DNA of 64,000 nt from an uncultured Oscillospiraceae bacterium (GCA_905234855.1 CAJOIU010000008.1:19769-83768), one strand, 5' to 3'; numbered from the stretch's first letter, positions 8,313-17,290 are shown. Notes: generated from the sequence alone by a model not told the origin. Made by a program: numbers and translations.

Positions 8313-9568
8313 GCGCCTTTTTCGCGCTTTCGGCGCCGGCGCGGGCGTTGTTCGCGCTCTGGGCTTTGCTTCTCTGCCTGACCGACATCGGCAGCGCAGT
8401 CCTCGCTGCTGTTAGAAGACGGTACCGCTTTACCGCATTTGCACTTATGCTGTTCGCGCCCGTTTATTTCATGTGGCAGGTGATTTTTGACCTGTCCCTG
8501 TTCGGAAGAACGGAAGACGCCGCCGAGATCAGTCTCACATTGGGCGGTTTTCCGTGGTTCTGTTGGCTTGCCGCTTTTCTGCTGGTGACGCTTGCGGCGG
8601 CGCTTCTTCTTGGCTACAACATCCGATATGACAGAACCTTCATCACCCCGGGTACCATTAAGCTTTTTTTGGACAAGATCCCCTGCGGGGCCTGCTGCTG
8701 GCGGGATAACGGAAGGGTGCTGTTCTCCAATATCTGCATGAACCGCCTGTGCGTTTCCCTGACGAACGGCCCGCTGCTGAACGGCAATCACTTCCGCGAC
8801 GCAGTGAAGGATGGGATACTGACCGCTGACGGCAGGGCGTGGCGTTTTTCCTGCCGCGAGCTGATCTTCGACGGTGAGATCCTGCACGAGATGATCGCCT
8901 CGGATATCACGGCAGAGTATGCCAAAATGCAGGCGCTAGAAAAGGACAAAGCAGAGCTCTCCGAACTGAACCGCGAGCTCCGGGAATACTACCTCAGCAT
9001 CGACGACATCATCCGCAGAAGGGAGATCCTGCAGGCAAGGGTAAACATACACGACGAAATGAACCGGCTTATGCTGTCTACCGCGACGGCAAACCGTGAG
9101 GATGCGGCGGCGATGGATCGTATTTTCTCGCTGTGGGAGCAAAACGCGCTGCTGCTGTGCATGGAGGCAGAGGAAACGACAGATGCGAAAGCGGTAAACA
9201 GCATGGAAAAGCTCGCCGCGGCGCTGAATATTCGTCTGGTCTGGCAGGGCGTTTTACCGGACTCATTATCCGAGTGGCAGCGCAGCCTGTTCTTCTCCGC
9301 CGCGCAGGAGGCGATTGCCAACGCCGTCAAGCATGCGGACGCTAAAACGATGACGCTCTCGTTTGCCGAGACGGGAGAATGCTTCTGCTGCCGCTTCACA
9401 AATGATGGGAAATTGCCGCATGACGCCGTGCGCTTTACCGGAGGGCTTGCCAACCTATCACTGCTGGCCGACAAACAGGGGGCGACCGTTTCGGCGCAAA
9501 TTGACAAAGCGTTCACTCTCTCTTTGTGCTTTCCGAAACAAACGGAATCGAATCAACCGATTGGCTGA
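8309..9568 (+). CDS. Sensor histidine kinase, NarL-partner type
   Basis: A 419-residue protein with three to four N-terminal membrane helices (to about residue 110), then a small PAS-like stretch and a coiled coil. The motif VNIHDEMNRLML near residue 250 is a likely phosphoacceptor His of the HisKA_3 kind. AAQEAIANAVKHA near 332 is the N-box of the ATP-binding domain and GGLANLSLLAD near 380 a G-box. The ATG at 8309 was chosen because it overlaps the upstream stop. Together with the upstream receptor and the response regulator at 9628 it forms a three-gene signalling unit. Its last codons (NQPIG) are encoded by the palindrome that seems to be the regulator's operator. Confidence 0.82.
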   Translation: MSAFFALSAPARALFALWALLLCLTDIGSAVLAAVRRRYRFTAFALMLFAPVYFMWQVIFDLSLFGRTEDAAEISLTLGGFPWFCWLAAFLLVTLAAALLLGYNIRYDRTFITPGTIKLFLDKIPCGACCWRDNGRVLFSNICMNRLCVSLTNGPLLNGNHFRDAVKDGILTADGRAWRFSCRELIFDGEILHEMIASDITAEYAKMQALEKDKAELSELNRELREYYLSIDDIIRRREILQARVNIHDEMNRLMLSTATANREDAAAMDRIFSLWEQNALLLCMEAEETTDAKAVNSMEKLAAALNIRLVWQGVLPDSLSEWQRSLFFSAAQEAIANAVKHADAKTMTLSFAETGECFCCRFTNDGKLPHDAVRFTGGLANLSLLADKQGATVSAQIDKAFTLSLCFPKQTESNQPIG

Positions 9569-9596
9569 TGCGCGGCCGTGTATCGGAAGGTAAAAT
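9552..9596 (+). promoter_or_regulatory. Candidate operator copy 1 plus -10 box before the response regulator gene
   Basis: ATCAACCGATTGGCTGAT (9552-9569) is an imperfect palindrome, followed after 21 bases by TAAAAT (9591-9596). It matches the copy at 10332 in 16 of 18 bases with identical spacing to the -10. No good -35 is present, as expected for an activated promoter. Confidence 0.6.
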
Positions 9597-9627
9597 GGAA
9601 CTTACGGCATGAAGGGAGGGTTTCCGT

Positions 9628-10266
9628 ATGACGTATAACGTTTTGATCGTGGAGGATCAGGATATCTCGCGGGAGCTGTTTGAGATATACCTTCGCTCCA
9701 GTGAGCATTTTCGCCATCTTCTTTCGATTTCCAACGCCTCGGCGGCGCTTTCCGTCTGTCAGAACAGCAAAGTGGATCTCATCCTGATGGATGTCATGAC
9801 CGAGCTTGACCACAGCGGACTGGACGCGGCGGAGGAGATCAAACGGCAGTTCCCGCGGATCAAGATCATTATCGTCACTTCCATGCCCGAGTATTCATGG
9901 CTGGCGCGGGCAAGAAAGATCGGGGTGGATTCCTTTTGGTATAAGGACGGCCACAAGGAAAGCATCTTGGACGTGATGGAACGAACGATGGCGGGGGAGC
10001 ATATCTTCCCCGATGAAACGCCGCTCATTCGCATCGGTCATGCCACAAACCGCGAGTTTACGGAGCGGGAGCTGGACGTGCTGAAGGAACTCACCACCGG
10101 GGATACCAATGCCGAGATTGCCGAGCGGCTCGGTATTTCCGTCGCCACGGTAAAAAGCCACCTCCTGCACTTGATGGAGAAAACCGGCTTCCGGACACGC
10201 ACCGAGCTGGTTTCCGAAGCCAGAGGACTTGGAATCGTCATCAAAAACAAACGCGAAGAATCATAG
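9628..10266 (+). CDS. NarL/LuxR-family response regulator
   Basis: A 212-residue two-component regulator. The receiver domain covers residues 1-125: acidic pair VEDQD near 8-12, phosphoacceptor Asp in LILMDVMT near 54, and Thr/Ser in IVTSMPE near 90. A LuxR-type helix-turn-helix follows (TERELDVLKELTTGDTNAEIAERLGIS, then VATVKSHL, about 145-190). A GAAGGGAGGG ribosome binding site precedes the ATG. It follows the kinase gene after 59 bases but has its own probable promoter with the palindrome at 9552. This suggests autoregulation and control of the gene at 10422. Confidence 0.92.
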   Translation: MTYNVLIVEDQDISRELFEIYLRSSEHFRHLLSISNASAALSVCQNSKVDLILMDVMTELDHSGLDAAEEIKRQFPRIKIIIVTSMPEYSWLARARKIGVDSFWYKDGHKESILDVMERTMAGEHIFPDETPLIRIGHATNREFTERELDVLKELTTGDTNAEIAERLGISVATVKSHLLHLMEKTGFRTRTELVSEARGLGIVIKNKREES

Positions 10267-10281
10267 AGTATAAAACGGCAG

Positions 10282-10316
10282 AACCGGACGTGCAGCCTAT
10301 ACGCCCGGTTTTTTGT
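10282..10316 (+). terminator. Terminator after the response regulator gene
   Basis: AACCGGACG...CGCCCGGTTTTTTG, a hairpin with a T-run, 16 bases after the stop. Confidence 0.75.
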
Positions 10317-10331
10317 TTGGAACCATCAACA

Positions 10332-10376
10332 ATCAGCCGATCGGCTGATGCGGCGCGGAGCACATTTCACTATACT
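10332..10376 (+). promoter_or_regulatory. Candidate operator copy 2 plus -10 box before the zinc-ribbon gene
   Basis: ATCAGCCGATCGGCTGAT (10332-10349) is a perfect 18-base palindrome. TATACT (10371-10376) follows after 21 bases, the same spacing as copy 1 at 9552. Confidence 0.65.
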
Positions 10377-10421
10377 GGTAAAAAGGTGGAGTATACCACG
10401 ACCGAAGAAAGGAGAGATACC

Positions 10422-11249
10422 ATGGGACTGTTCAAAAAAGAAGCCTGCGTCCTCTGCGGCGGAAAAACCGGCCTGCTGGACAAAAAGTGCCAGGACGGCA
10501 AGGTCTGCAAGGACTGCGCAAACAAAGTGTCACCTTGGTTTGACGACTGGAAGAGCACGAGCAAGCTCGTGCTGGAGAGCCATATCGCTATGCGCTCTGC
10601 CGACCGGACGTTAGCGGAGATGGGCAACTACAACAAGGTCTTCGGAGAATTCGGCGTCATCCTGATTGATGAAGCCGCGCGCAAATTCATTGCCTTCCCG
10701 GACACCAGCTCCGGCCTGTTCGGGAGCCAGAGAAAGGTAAAAAGCCTGCAGGACGTGATCGATCTGGGCCCGGATGTGATCAGCTTTGACGCGGTGGAGG
10801 ATCTCGAGATCGACATCACCGAGACCACCCGCGAGGAAAAGCGCACGGTGGACGGGCAGCAGGTCAGCTACGATCCGCCCCACATCCTCTACATGGAGAC
10901 CTTCACCCTCCGACTGAAGCTGGACTATCCCTTCTTTAAGACCATGAACATCCAGCTCAACGACGGAGCCGTGCAGATCCATAACATCGGCCGGCGTCTC
11001 TGGACCGATCCCGGACGCAAGCTGGCGGCGCATCTGCTTGGTCTTCCGGGCCTTGTAAAGGAGGATCAGGACGCGGTATTTGACAACGACTCGCTGCTCC
11101 GTGCATTTCTCCGAAGCGATTTTGAGATGCCGGACTACTCCTACGGCTTCAAATGCACTCTGCACAACTGGGACGAGATCAAAAAGTATCAGTATTATCT
11201 CGCCATGGCGCGGGAGATCCAAAACATTATCACAGGAAACGGAGAGTGA
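10422..11249 (+). CDS. DUF4428-type zinc-ribbon protein
   Basis: A 275-residue soluble protein. It opens with a four-cysteine module, CVLCGG (residues 9-12) and CKDC (29-32), typical of the short DUF4428 domain seen in Clostridia. The rest is a mixed alpha/beta region without catalytic motifs I recognise; it may be a PH-like or lipid/membrane-sensing fold, but that is a guess. The ATG at 10422 has AAGGAGAGATACC before it, so the ORF-track start at 10290 is too early. Its promoter carries the palindrome shared with the response regulator, so it is probably the first gene of the regulated operon 10422-13333. Confidence 0.7.
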   Translation: MGLFKKEACVLCGGKTGLLDKKCQDGKVCKDCANKVSPWFDDWKSTSKLVLESHIAMRSADRTLAEMGNYNKVFGEFGVILIDEAARKFIAFPDTSSGLFGSQRKVKSLQDVIDLGPDVISFDAVEDLEIDITETTREEKRTVDGQQVSYDPPHILYMETFTLRLKLDYPFFKTMNIQLNDGAVQIHNIGRRLWTDPGRKLAAHLLGLPGLVKEDQDAVFDNDSLLRAFLRSDFEMPDYSYGFKCTLHNWDEIKKYQYYLAMAREIQNIITGNGE

Positions 11250-11254
11250 AAAGC

Positions 11255-12820
11255 ATGAAAAAGATTCTGACCCTCGGGCTGGCTGTTATTATGGCGCTCG
11301 CGCTCTGCGCCTGCGGTTCCTCCGGCGCTTCCGACGAAAACCAGACCATGTACGGCACCTACATGCTGTACGCCATGGATTATGACGAGGAAACCGTTGT
11401 TTTCGCCGACGAGCTGTTCGAAGGCGAGAACTACATAACCCTGAAAAGCGGTGGGATCGCGGAGATGTGCCTGGAGGATGAATTGGCCGACGTAAAATGG
11501 AAGGCAGAGGGCGAAAAGCTTACCATTACCGCAGATGACGGCGATATGGAAGCGACCCTTTCGGACGGCATCATGGCTCTGCTGATTGACGGTCTGCATC
11601 TCTATTTTGTCGGGGAAAACGCTTCGACGGACAGCATTCACGCCGTGACCATAGACGAAATGCTTTTCGGTGCGGCAGAGGACGCGATCGACGAGGTTTT
11701 CGATGAGGACGCGATCGACGAGGTTTTCGATGAGCCCGCGATCGACGAGGCTTTCGATGAGCCCGCGATCGAAGAGATCGAAGCGGAAGCTCCCGCGGCG
11801 GCGGGAGAAACCGAGATCCAGAAAATGTGGAACGGCTGGTATTACGGCTGCATCGACATGGATGGCTGTACCGACGACTGGGCGTTTCTCAATGGCGCTA
11901 CCTATGACGCCGTGATGTATGTCGAGCTGGACAGAGACGGCGTCGGCCGCTTTGCCATTTACGATCCCTTCGGCGATCTGATTTCGAATGAACACAGCAA
12001 CCTGTATGTGCAGGCGGAGTGCCATGCCGACACGCAGTATCTCTACGGCGACAGCGGCGTTGCCTTCGACGACGATCTCAATCCCTCGGATTGGGTGATC
12101 GTCCATAATCTTGCTGTTCCGGAAAAGCTCAACGTGGGCAGCGAGTCTTGGGAGGATAGCGGCGCCAAGATCGGCTATGACTTCCAGTTCAAGCCATGGG
12201 GCGACCGTTGGGAAGGCGACAACTATACACAGTTTATCCCCTATTTCGATGCGTACATAGATGCGATCGACGCCGGCCTTGCATCTCCGTTCGGCGATAC
12301 GTTTACGGGCTTTGGAATTGCCGAGCCTTCCATCGGCGGCGGTGAGAGCCCGGAAACGGCCCCCGACTCCGGCGCCCCCGGGGAGCTTTCCGCTCTGCTC
12401 GGTGCGAACCCTGCCAAGCTGGATGTTAACGACAAGGGCGCAGTGTTTATCTATTATCCGGCGGAGCAGTTTTATTACGATCCCGACTACGGCAAGCTTA
12501 AAAACGACGATACCGGCGTAGGCATCCTGATCGACCCTATGCTCGGTTCAACGAATTTTGATGAGCTGAAGGCGTCCTACGAGGAAAACAACAGCGATGA
12601 AGAAGACTACTCTCTGACGGAGACGACGATAAACGGACACAAGGCGATGATCATGACCTATTCCGATTGGCTGGGCTCGACGATGCGCGTCGATATCGAT
12701 TTCGGCGGGGAGCACGACGGCTTTTACGGCATGAGCTTCGCGGTTTCGGGCGATTCCATCTGGGACTGCGACACGGATATCGTCTGGGCGATTATCGAAT
12801 CCATGGAAGTGGTAAAATAA
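11255..12820 (+). CDS. Large secreted lipoprotein with acidic tandem repeats
   Basis: A 521-residue lipoprotein of unknown function. The signal peptide ends in a lipobox (LALCAC, Cys about 19) followed by GSSGASDEN. Near residues 143-175 a nine-residue acidic unit (DAIDEVFDE) is repeated three and a half times. The C-terminal about 150 residues form a separate domain with a Tyr-rich start (YYPAEQFYYDPDYGKL) and a closing IIESMEVVK strand. It starts 5 bases after the upstream gene with GGAAACGGAGAG as ribosome binding site, so they are co-transcribed. No enzyme motif is visible. The protein is surface-anchored by inference from the lipobox. Confidence 0.72.
   Translation: MKKILTLGLAVIMALALCACGSSGASDENQTMYGTYMLYAMDYDEETVVFADELFEGENYITLKSGGIAEMCLEDELADVKWKAEGEKLTITADDGDMEATLSDGIMALLIDGLHLYFVGENASTDSIHAVTIDEMLFGAAEDAIDEVFDEDAIDEVFDEPAIDEAFDEPAIEEIEAEAPAAAGETEIQKMWNGWYYGCIDMDGCTDDWAFLNGATYDAVMYVELDRDGVGRFAIYDPFGDLISNEHSNLYVQAECHADTQYLYGDSGVAFDDDLNPSDWVIVHNLAVPEKLNVGSESWEDSGAKIGYDFQFKPWGDRWEGDNYTQFIPYFDAYIDAIDAGLASPFGDTFTGFGIAEPSIGGGESPETAPDSGAPGELSALLGANPAKLDVNDKGAVFIYYPAEQFYYDPDYGKLKNDDTGVGILIDPMLGSTNFDELKASYEENNSDEEDYSLTETTINGHKAMIMTYSDWLGSTMRVDIDFGGEHDGFYGMSFAVSGDSIWDCDTDIVWAIIESMEVVK
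11681..11782 (+). repeat. 27-base tandem repeat inside the lipoprotein gene
   Basis: Units start at 11681, 11708, 11735 and 11762 (last partial) with the core GACGCGATCGACGAGGTTTT, encoding DAIDEVFDE and variants. Units 1 and 2 are identical, so copy-number slippage is plausible. Confidence 0.85.
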
Positions 12821-12829
12821 AGACGGAAT

Positions 12830-13333
12830 ATGAGACGATCACGGAGCATTCTGTTGGTGGGACTATGGATCATGGCGCTGATCTGCGGCTGCGGTCAATC
12901 GGATCCGGCAAAGACGATTACCAATAGGAACATTCCTGTCGAAGACGTCACGGATTTCTGCTACACTTATGAAAATATCAACTATGGCGCGTTCTATCAA
13001 AGGTACCGATTCTATGTAGAGAACGATCGCTATATGTTCCAGCACGAGACCCGCGAAAGGCCAAATGATTATGGTCCGGCAGCAGAAGAAGACATCACGG
13101 CCATCGGAACCTTCGAGCTGACGCCCCGGGAATGGCTGGAGGCAATGGGCCTCCTGAAAAGCGGGAAGGTGAGTGTCCGGAAGGAATCCGCAGAAAGCGG
13201 TTCTTCCGGTCCATGGACCTATATTTACTGGAAAAATGACAAGTCCCGGTATCAGCAGTTTACGTTTTCCGGTTATGAGGAAAGGAAAGCCTTCGAGGAC
13301 TATTGCGCAGACCTTGCTCAGAGCGGTCGGTAA
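12830..13333 (+). CDS. Small lipoprotein of unknown function
   Basis: A 167-residue protein with a basic N-terminus, a hydrophobic core and a lipobox near LICGCG (Cys about 21), so it is probably lipid-anchored. The mature part is polar with many Tyr and Arg residues and closes with an amphipathic helix (RKAFEDYCADLAQSG). I do not recognise a family. It begins 9 bases after the previous lipoprotein gene and likely belongs to the same operon, controlled by the palindromic promoter at 10332. Confidence 0.65.
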   Translation: MRRSRSILLVGLWIMALICGCGQSDPAKTITNRNIPVEDVTDFCYTYENINYGAFYQRYRFYVENDRYMFQHETRERPNDYGPAAEEDITAIGTFELTPREWLEAMGLLKSGKVSVRKESAESGSSGPWTYIYWKNDKSRYQQFTFSGYEERKAFEDYCADLAQSGR

Positions 13334-13374
13334 ATGACAGCTTGGGCGCGCGGAAAACAGCATCAAATAACAAA

Positions 13375-13450
13375 AGCGTCAACTATCCGGAAAAAGGATG
13401 GTTGGCGCTCTTGTTACCAAAAAACGGCCATGCTCAGCACGGCCTTTCCT
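13375..13450 (+). terminator. Two consecutive hairpins closing the lipoprotein operon
   Basis: AGCGTCAACTATCC-GGAAAAA-GGATGGTTGGCGCT (13375-13409) is followed by GGCCATGCT-C-AGCACGGCC with nearby T-rich sequence (about 13426-13450). Weak T-runs make the call moderate. Confidence 0.5.
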
Positions 13451-13477
13451 CTTTCCCCAGTCCCTGATTCGCCGCTG

Positions 13478-13531
13478 CAAAAATCAGAAATGAGCTCGTC
13501 GCCTCCGGCTCCTCCTTCATTTCTGATTTTT
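13478..13531. repeat. Perfect 16-base inverted repeat in the gap before mnmG
   Basis: CAAAAATCAGAAATGA (13478-13493) and TCATTTCTGATTTTTG (13516-13531) are exact reverse complements around a 22-base GC-rich loop. The 291-base gap between 13334 and 13624 otherwise holds only terminator-like hairpins and the mnmG promoter. Confidence 0.7.
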
Positions 13532-13586
13532 GTCACACATTATTGACAAACCCACAAATTTCTAATAACCAGCGGCGCATTCTGGC

Positions 13587-13615
13587 TTGCCCTATGGCCG
13601 GATTTGCGGTATCAT
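13587..13615 (+). promoter_or_regulatory. Promoter of mnmG
   Basis: TTGCCC (13587-13592), 17-base spacer, TATCAT (13610-13615). The predicted RNA start is within a few bases of the ATG at 13625. Confidence 0.5.
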
Positions 13616-13624
13616 ATACAAGTT

Positions 13625-15421
13625 ATGAGAACATACGACGCTGGAAAATGTGATATCGCGGTCATCGGGGCGGGTCATGCCGGGATTGAGGCCGCGCTGG
13701 CCGCCGCGCGGCTGGGACTCGATACCGTATGCTTCACGGTGAGCCTTGACGCGGTGGGGAATATGCCCTGCAATCCTGCCATCGGCGGCACGGGGAAAGG
13801 CCATTTGGTGCGCGAATTGGACGCGCTGGGGGGCGAAATGGGGCGCGCGGCCGATCAGGCGTGCATCCAATATCGGATGCTCAACCGCGGCAAAGGCCCC
13901 GCGGTACACTCCCTGCGGGCGCAGGCCGACCGCCGCAGGTATCAGGAGGTCATGAAGCATACGCTGGAGCTTCAGGAGCATCTGCGGCTCAAGCAGGGCG
14001 AGGTGGTGTCCATCGGCGTGGAGAACGGGCATGTGACCTCCGTTACGACGGACAAGGGCGCGGTCTATGAAGTCGGCGCCGTGGTCATCGCCTCCGGCAC
14101 CTATCTCGGCGGGCGCGCCGTCACCGGCGAGGCCGTGCGGGATTCCGGGCCGGACGGCCTCGCCGCCGCGCTGCCGCTGACGGACTGCCTGTGCTCGCTG
14201 GGGCTGAGCCTGCGCCGCTTCAAAACCGGCACGCCGCCGCGGGTGAACGCCCGCACGGTGGATTTTTCCCAAATGCAGATCCAATACGGCGACGAGGACA
14301 TCGAGCCGTTTTCCTTCCTGACGGAGAAAATGCCGCGCAATCAGGCGGTGTGCTGGCTCACCTATACGAATGCCGAGACGCACCGCATCATCCGGGAAAA
14401 CCTCAACCGCAGCCCGCTGTATTCCGGCGTCATCCACGGCGTTGGGCCGCGGTACTGCCCCAGCATCGAGACGAAGATCGTCACCTTCCCGGATAAGGAG
14501 CGGCACCAGCTTTTCATCGAGCCGATGGGGCTCAATACCGAGGAGCTGTATATCCAAGGCTTCTCCTCGTCCCTGCCGGAGGATGTGCAGGTGGCGATGG
14601 TGCATACGCTTCCGGGGCTGGAGCAGGCCGAGATCACCCGCCCGGCCTATGCCATCGAATACGACTGCATCGACCCCACGGAGCTGTATGCGAGCCTTGA
14701 GACGAAAAAGATCGCCGGGCTGTTCGGCGCGGGGCAGTTCAACGGCTCCTCCGGCTACGAGGAGGCTGCCGCGCAGGGCTGGGTCGCGGGCGTGAACGCC
14801 GCCCGGCATGTGCGGGGGCAGGAGCCGGTGATCCTGAAGCGCTCGGACGGTTATATCGGCACGCTCATCGACGATCTTGTGACGAAGGGCACCGAGGAGC
14901 CGTACCGCATGATGACGAGCCGCTCCGAATACCGCCTCATCCATCGGCAGGACAATGCCGACGAGCGGCTGACGCGCATCGGCTACGAGGTCGGCCTTGT
15001 GAGCGAGGCGCGGTATCGGGCGGTGCAGGAGAAATACGCGGCGGTGGAGGCTGAGATCGCCCGCCTCAAGAAAAACCATGTTTACGAGCTTCTGAAGCGG
15101 CCGGAGAACACCTATGCCGCGCTGGCCGATTGCGACCCGGATCGGCCGAGCCTGCCCCGGGCGGTGATCCAAGAGGTGGAGATCGCCGTCAAATACGAGG
15201 GCTATATCCGCCGCCAGCTCAAGGAGGTGGAGGCATTTTCCAAGATGGAGAATCGCCGCATCCCGCCGGAGCTGGATTACGACGCGATCCCCGGCATCCG
15301 CACGGAGGCGAAGCAGAAGCTCTCTGCCATCCGCCCCGCGAGCTTCGGACAGGCCGGGCGCATCTCGGGCGTATCCCCGGCCGATCTCACGGCGCTAATG
15401 ATCTGGCTGGAAAAGATTTAG
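13625..15421 (+). CDS. mnmG: tRNA uridine-5-carboxymethylaminomethyl modification enzyme MnmG (GidA)
   Basis: A 598-residue FAD enzyme that, with MnmE, modifies uridine 34 of several tRNAs. The FAD site [20 protein letters not shown] is at residues 9-28 and the family motif [21 protein letters not shown] near 48-68. [20 protein letters not shown] lies in the middle, and the C-terminal helical part that contacts MnmE/tRNA is complete. Length is in the family range. The ATG at 13625 fits the start of known MnmG proteins, but no ribosome binding site is visible and the promoter is very close, so a leaderless or near-leaderless message is possible. mnmE is not adjacent. Confidence 0.95.
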   Translation: MRTYDAGKCDIAVIGAGHAGIEAALAAARLGLDTVCFTVSLDAVGNMPCNPAIGGTGKGHLVRELDALGGEMGRAADQACIQYRMLNRGKGPAVHSLRAQADRRRYQEVMKHTLELQEHLRLKQGEVVSIGVENGHVTSVTTDKGAVYEVGAVVIASGTYLGGRAVTGEAVRDSGPDGLAAALPLTDCLCSLGLSLRRFKTGTPPRVNARTVDFSQMQIQYGDEDIEPFSFLTEKMPRNQAVCWLTYTNAETHRIIRENLNRSPLYSGVIHGVGPRYCPSIETKIVTFPDKERHQLFIEPMGLNTEELYIQGFSSSLPEDVQVAMVHTLPGLEQAEITRPAYAIEYDCIDPTELYASLETKKIAGLFGAGQFNGSSGYEEAAAQGWVAGVNAARHVRGQEPVILKRSDGYIGTLIDDLVTKGTEEPYRMMTSRSEYRLIHRQDNADERLTRIGYEVGLVSEARYRAVQEKYAAVEAEIARLKKNHVYELLKRPENTYAALADCDPDRPSLPRAVIQEVEIAVKYEGYIRRQLKEVEAFSKMENRRIPPELDYDAIPGIRTEAKQKLSAIRPASFGQAGRISGVSPADLTALMIWLEKI

Positions 15422-15434
15422 TTTACATAATACG

Positions 15435-15465
15435 GCGGGAGCGGTTCCGAGTGAACCGCTCCCGC
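15435..15465. terminator. Hairpin between convergent mnmG and ABC exporter genes
   Basis: GCGGGAGCGGTTC-CGAGT-GAACCGCTCCCGC, a strong perfect stem between converging genes. T-runs are poor, so it may act bidirectionally but weakly. Confidence 0.6.
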
Positions 15466-15478
15466 TTGGTGTATGTAG

Positions 15479-17227
15479 TTAGCCGTGCAGGTCGAGGTTC
15501 TGCGCGCGCCATAGCTTGGCAAACGCGCCGTTTTTTGCGAGGAGATCTTCGCGCGTACCCATCTCGCAGATATGCTCGCCTTCCACCACGGCGATCACGT
15601 CGGCGTTCTGCACGGTGGAGAGCCGGTGGGCGATGATGATGCTCGTGCGACCCTTGGCCAGCTCGTCGAGGGAGGCTTGGATGCGCTGCTCGGTCACGCT
15701 GTCGAGGGCGCTCGTCGCCTCATCCAGAATGAGGACGGGTGGATTTTTCAAAAACACCCGGGCGATGGAGATGCGCTGCTTCTGCCCGCCGGAGAGCATC
15801 ACGCCCCGCTCGCCCACAAAGGTATCGTACCCGTTCGGAAGCTCCGTGATCTCGTCGTGGATCTCTGCGCGGATGGCGGCGGCGATGATCTCCTCATCCG
15901 TCGCATCCGGGCGACCGTAGCGGATGTTTTCGCGGATCGTGTCCGCAAAGACGAACACATCCTGCTGGATGACGCCGATGCTGCGGTGCAGGCTGTCCTG
16001 CGTCACGTCGCGCACATCGTGGCCGTCTATGGTCACCGCGCCGTCAGATACGTCGTAAAACCGGGGGAGAAGTTGACATAATGTTGTCTTCCCGCCGCCG
16101 GACGGGCCGACGACGGCGAGGCTCTGCCCATGTCCGAGGGTAAAGCTGACATGCTCCAGCACGGGAACGCCGTCGGTATAGGAGAAGGACACGTCCTTAT
16201 ACTCGATATCGCCCCGAACATCCTGCAGGGCAACAGCTTCCGGCTTATCCTTGATCGCCGGCTCCGTATTCATAAGGTCGCGGAAGCGCTTGAAGCCGGT
16301 GATGCCGTCGGTAAAGACCTCGATGAAATCCGCAAGCTGGATGATGGGGCGGCGCAGGGTGGACATATAAAGCGAGAAGGTTATGAGGTCGACATAATTC
16401 ATTCGATCCTTCATGATGAAGAACCCGCCCGCGGCGATTGTGACGACCTGCAGCATGCCCATGAAGAACTCGATGCCGGAGTGGTACACGCCCATGGTCT
16501 GATACCAATGGCTTTTGGAGCCTTTGTACGCCTCGTTGGAGGCGCGGAATTTCCGGTTTTCGGTGTCCTCGTTGGCAAAGGCCTTGGCGGTGCGGATACC
16601 GGAAATGCCGGATTCGATGGCGGCGTTTATGTCCGCGAGCTTCTTTTTCACATCGGCGCTGGCGTCGTCCATGCGGCCGTTCATGATCCATGTGAACAGG
16701 AAATACAGCGGCACGATGCAAAAGAGAATCAGCGCGAGCGGCCAGCAGATGGTGGCGAGAATGGCAAAGCCGCCCACGATGGAAATGGCGCTCGTCATGA
16801 GGATCTCCGGCCCGTGATGGCTCAGCTCCGTGACGGAAAACAGGTCGTTTGTGATCCGGCTCATCAGCACGCCCGTACGGTTTTTATCGAAGAAGGAAAA
16901 GCTCAACGTCTGGATATGCGTGAGGATATCGGTGCGCATATCGGCCTCGATGCGAACGCCCATCATATGGCCGTAATAGGTGACGACGTATTTGCAGGCG
17001 GCTTGGACGACGTAGGTGAGCGCCATGAGTCCCATGATGATAAAAAACATCCCGAACAGGCGGTTGGGCAGCATGGTATTGAGGGTATACCGCGTCGCGT
17101 AAGGGAAGATGAGGTCGGCGCCGGCGGCGATCAGCGCGCATACCATATCGAGCAGAAACAGCTTGATATGCGGCCGATAATAGGATGCGAAAATGCGCAG
17201 CGGCGGCGCATGGAAGTCTTTTTTCAT
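15479..17227 (-). CDS. ABC transporter, fused membrane and ATPase domains (exporter type)
   Basis: A 582-residue half-transporter. About six membrane helices lie in residues 1-310. The ATPase domain has Walker A VVGPSGGGKTT, Q-loop region, signature LSGGQKQRISIAR and Walker B LILDEATSALD, with the H-loop in IIAHRLST. Such proteins form homo- or heterodimers and export lipids, drugs or peptides; the substrate cannot be read from sequence. The ATG at 17227 (MKKDFHAPPLR) was chosen over the track start 40 codons upstream because GAGAGATAAAA precedes it and the upstream stretch overlaps a hairpin. No partner half-transporter is adjacent, so a homodimer is likely. Confidence 0.9.
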   Translation of the reverse strand: MKKDFHAPPLRIFASYYRPHIKLFLLDMVCALIAAGADLIFPYATRYTLNTMLPNRLFGMFFIIMGLMALTYVVQAACKYVVTYYGHMMGVRIEADMRTDILTHIQTLSFSFFDKNRTGVLMSRITNDLFSVTELSHHGPEILMTSAISIVGGFAILATICWPLALILFCIVPLYFLFTWIMNGRMDDASADVKKKLADINAAIESGISGIRTAKAFANEDTENRKFRASNEAYKGSKSHWYQTMGVYHSGIEFFMGMLQVVTIAAGGFFIMKDRMNYVDLITFSLYMSTLRRPIIQLADFIEVFTDGITGFKRFRDLMNTEPAIKDKPEAVALQDVRGDIEYKDVSFSYTDGVPVLEHVSFTLGHGQSLAVVGPSGGGKTTLCQLLPRFYDVSDGAVTIDGHDVRDVTQDSLHRSIGVIQQDVFVFADTIRENIRYGRPDATDEEIIAAAIRAEIHDEITELPNGYDTFVGERGVMLSGGQKQRISIARVFLKNPPVLILDEATSALDSVTEQRIQASLDELAKGRTSIIIAHRLSTVQNADVIAVVEGEHICEMGTREDLLAKNGAFAKLWRAQNLDLHG

Positions 17228-17258
17228 TTTTATCTCTCGATTCTGTCGTTTGCAGATA

Positions 17259-17290
17259 CCGGGCGCGGAGAACTCCACCTCCGCGCCCGG
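17259..17290 (-). terminator. Hairpin between clp and the ABC exporter gene
   Basis: CCGGGCGCGGAG-AACTCCAC-CTCCGCGCCCGG, 12-base perfect arms. No T-run follows in the direction of transcription, so it may be a pause or RNA-stability element. Confidence 0.5.

Noticed and set aside
13478-13531. Inverted repeat as insertion-sequence ends
   Set aside because: The arms are only 22 bases apart with no transposase or target duplication visible.
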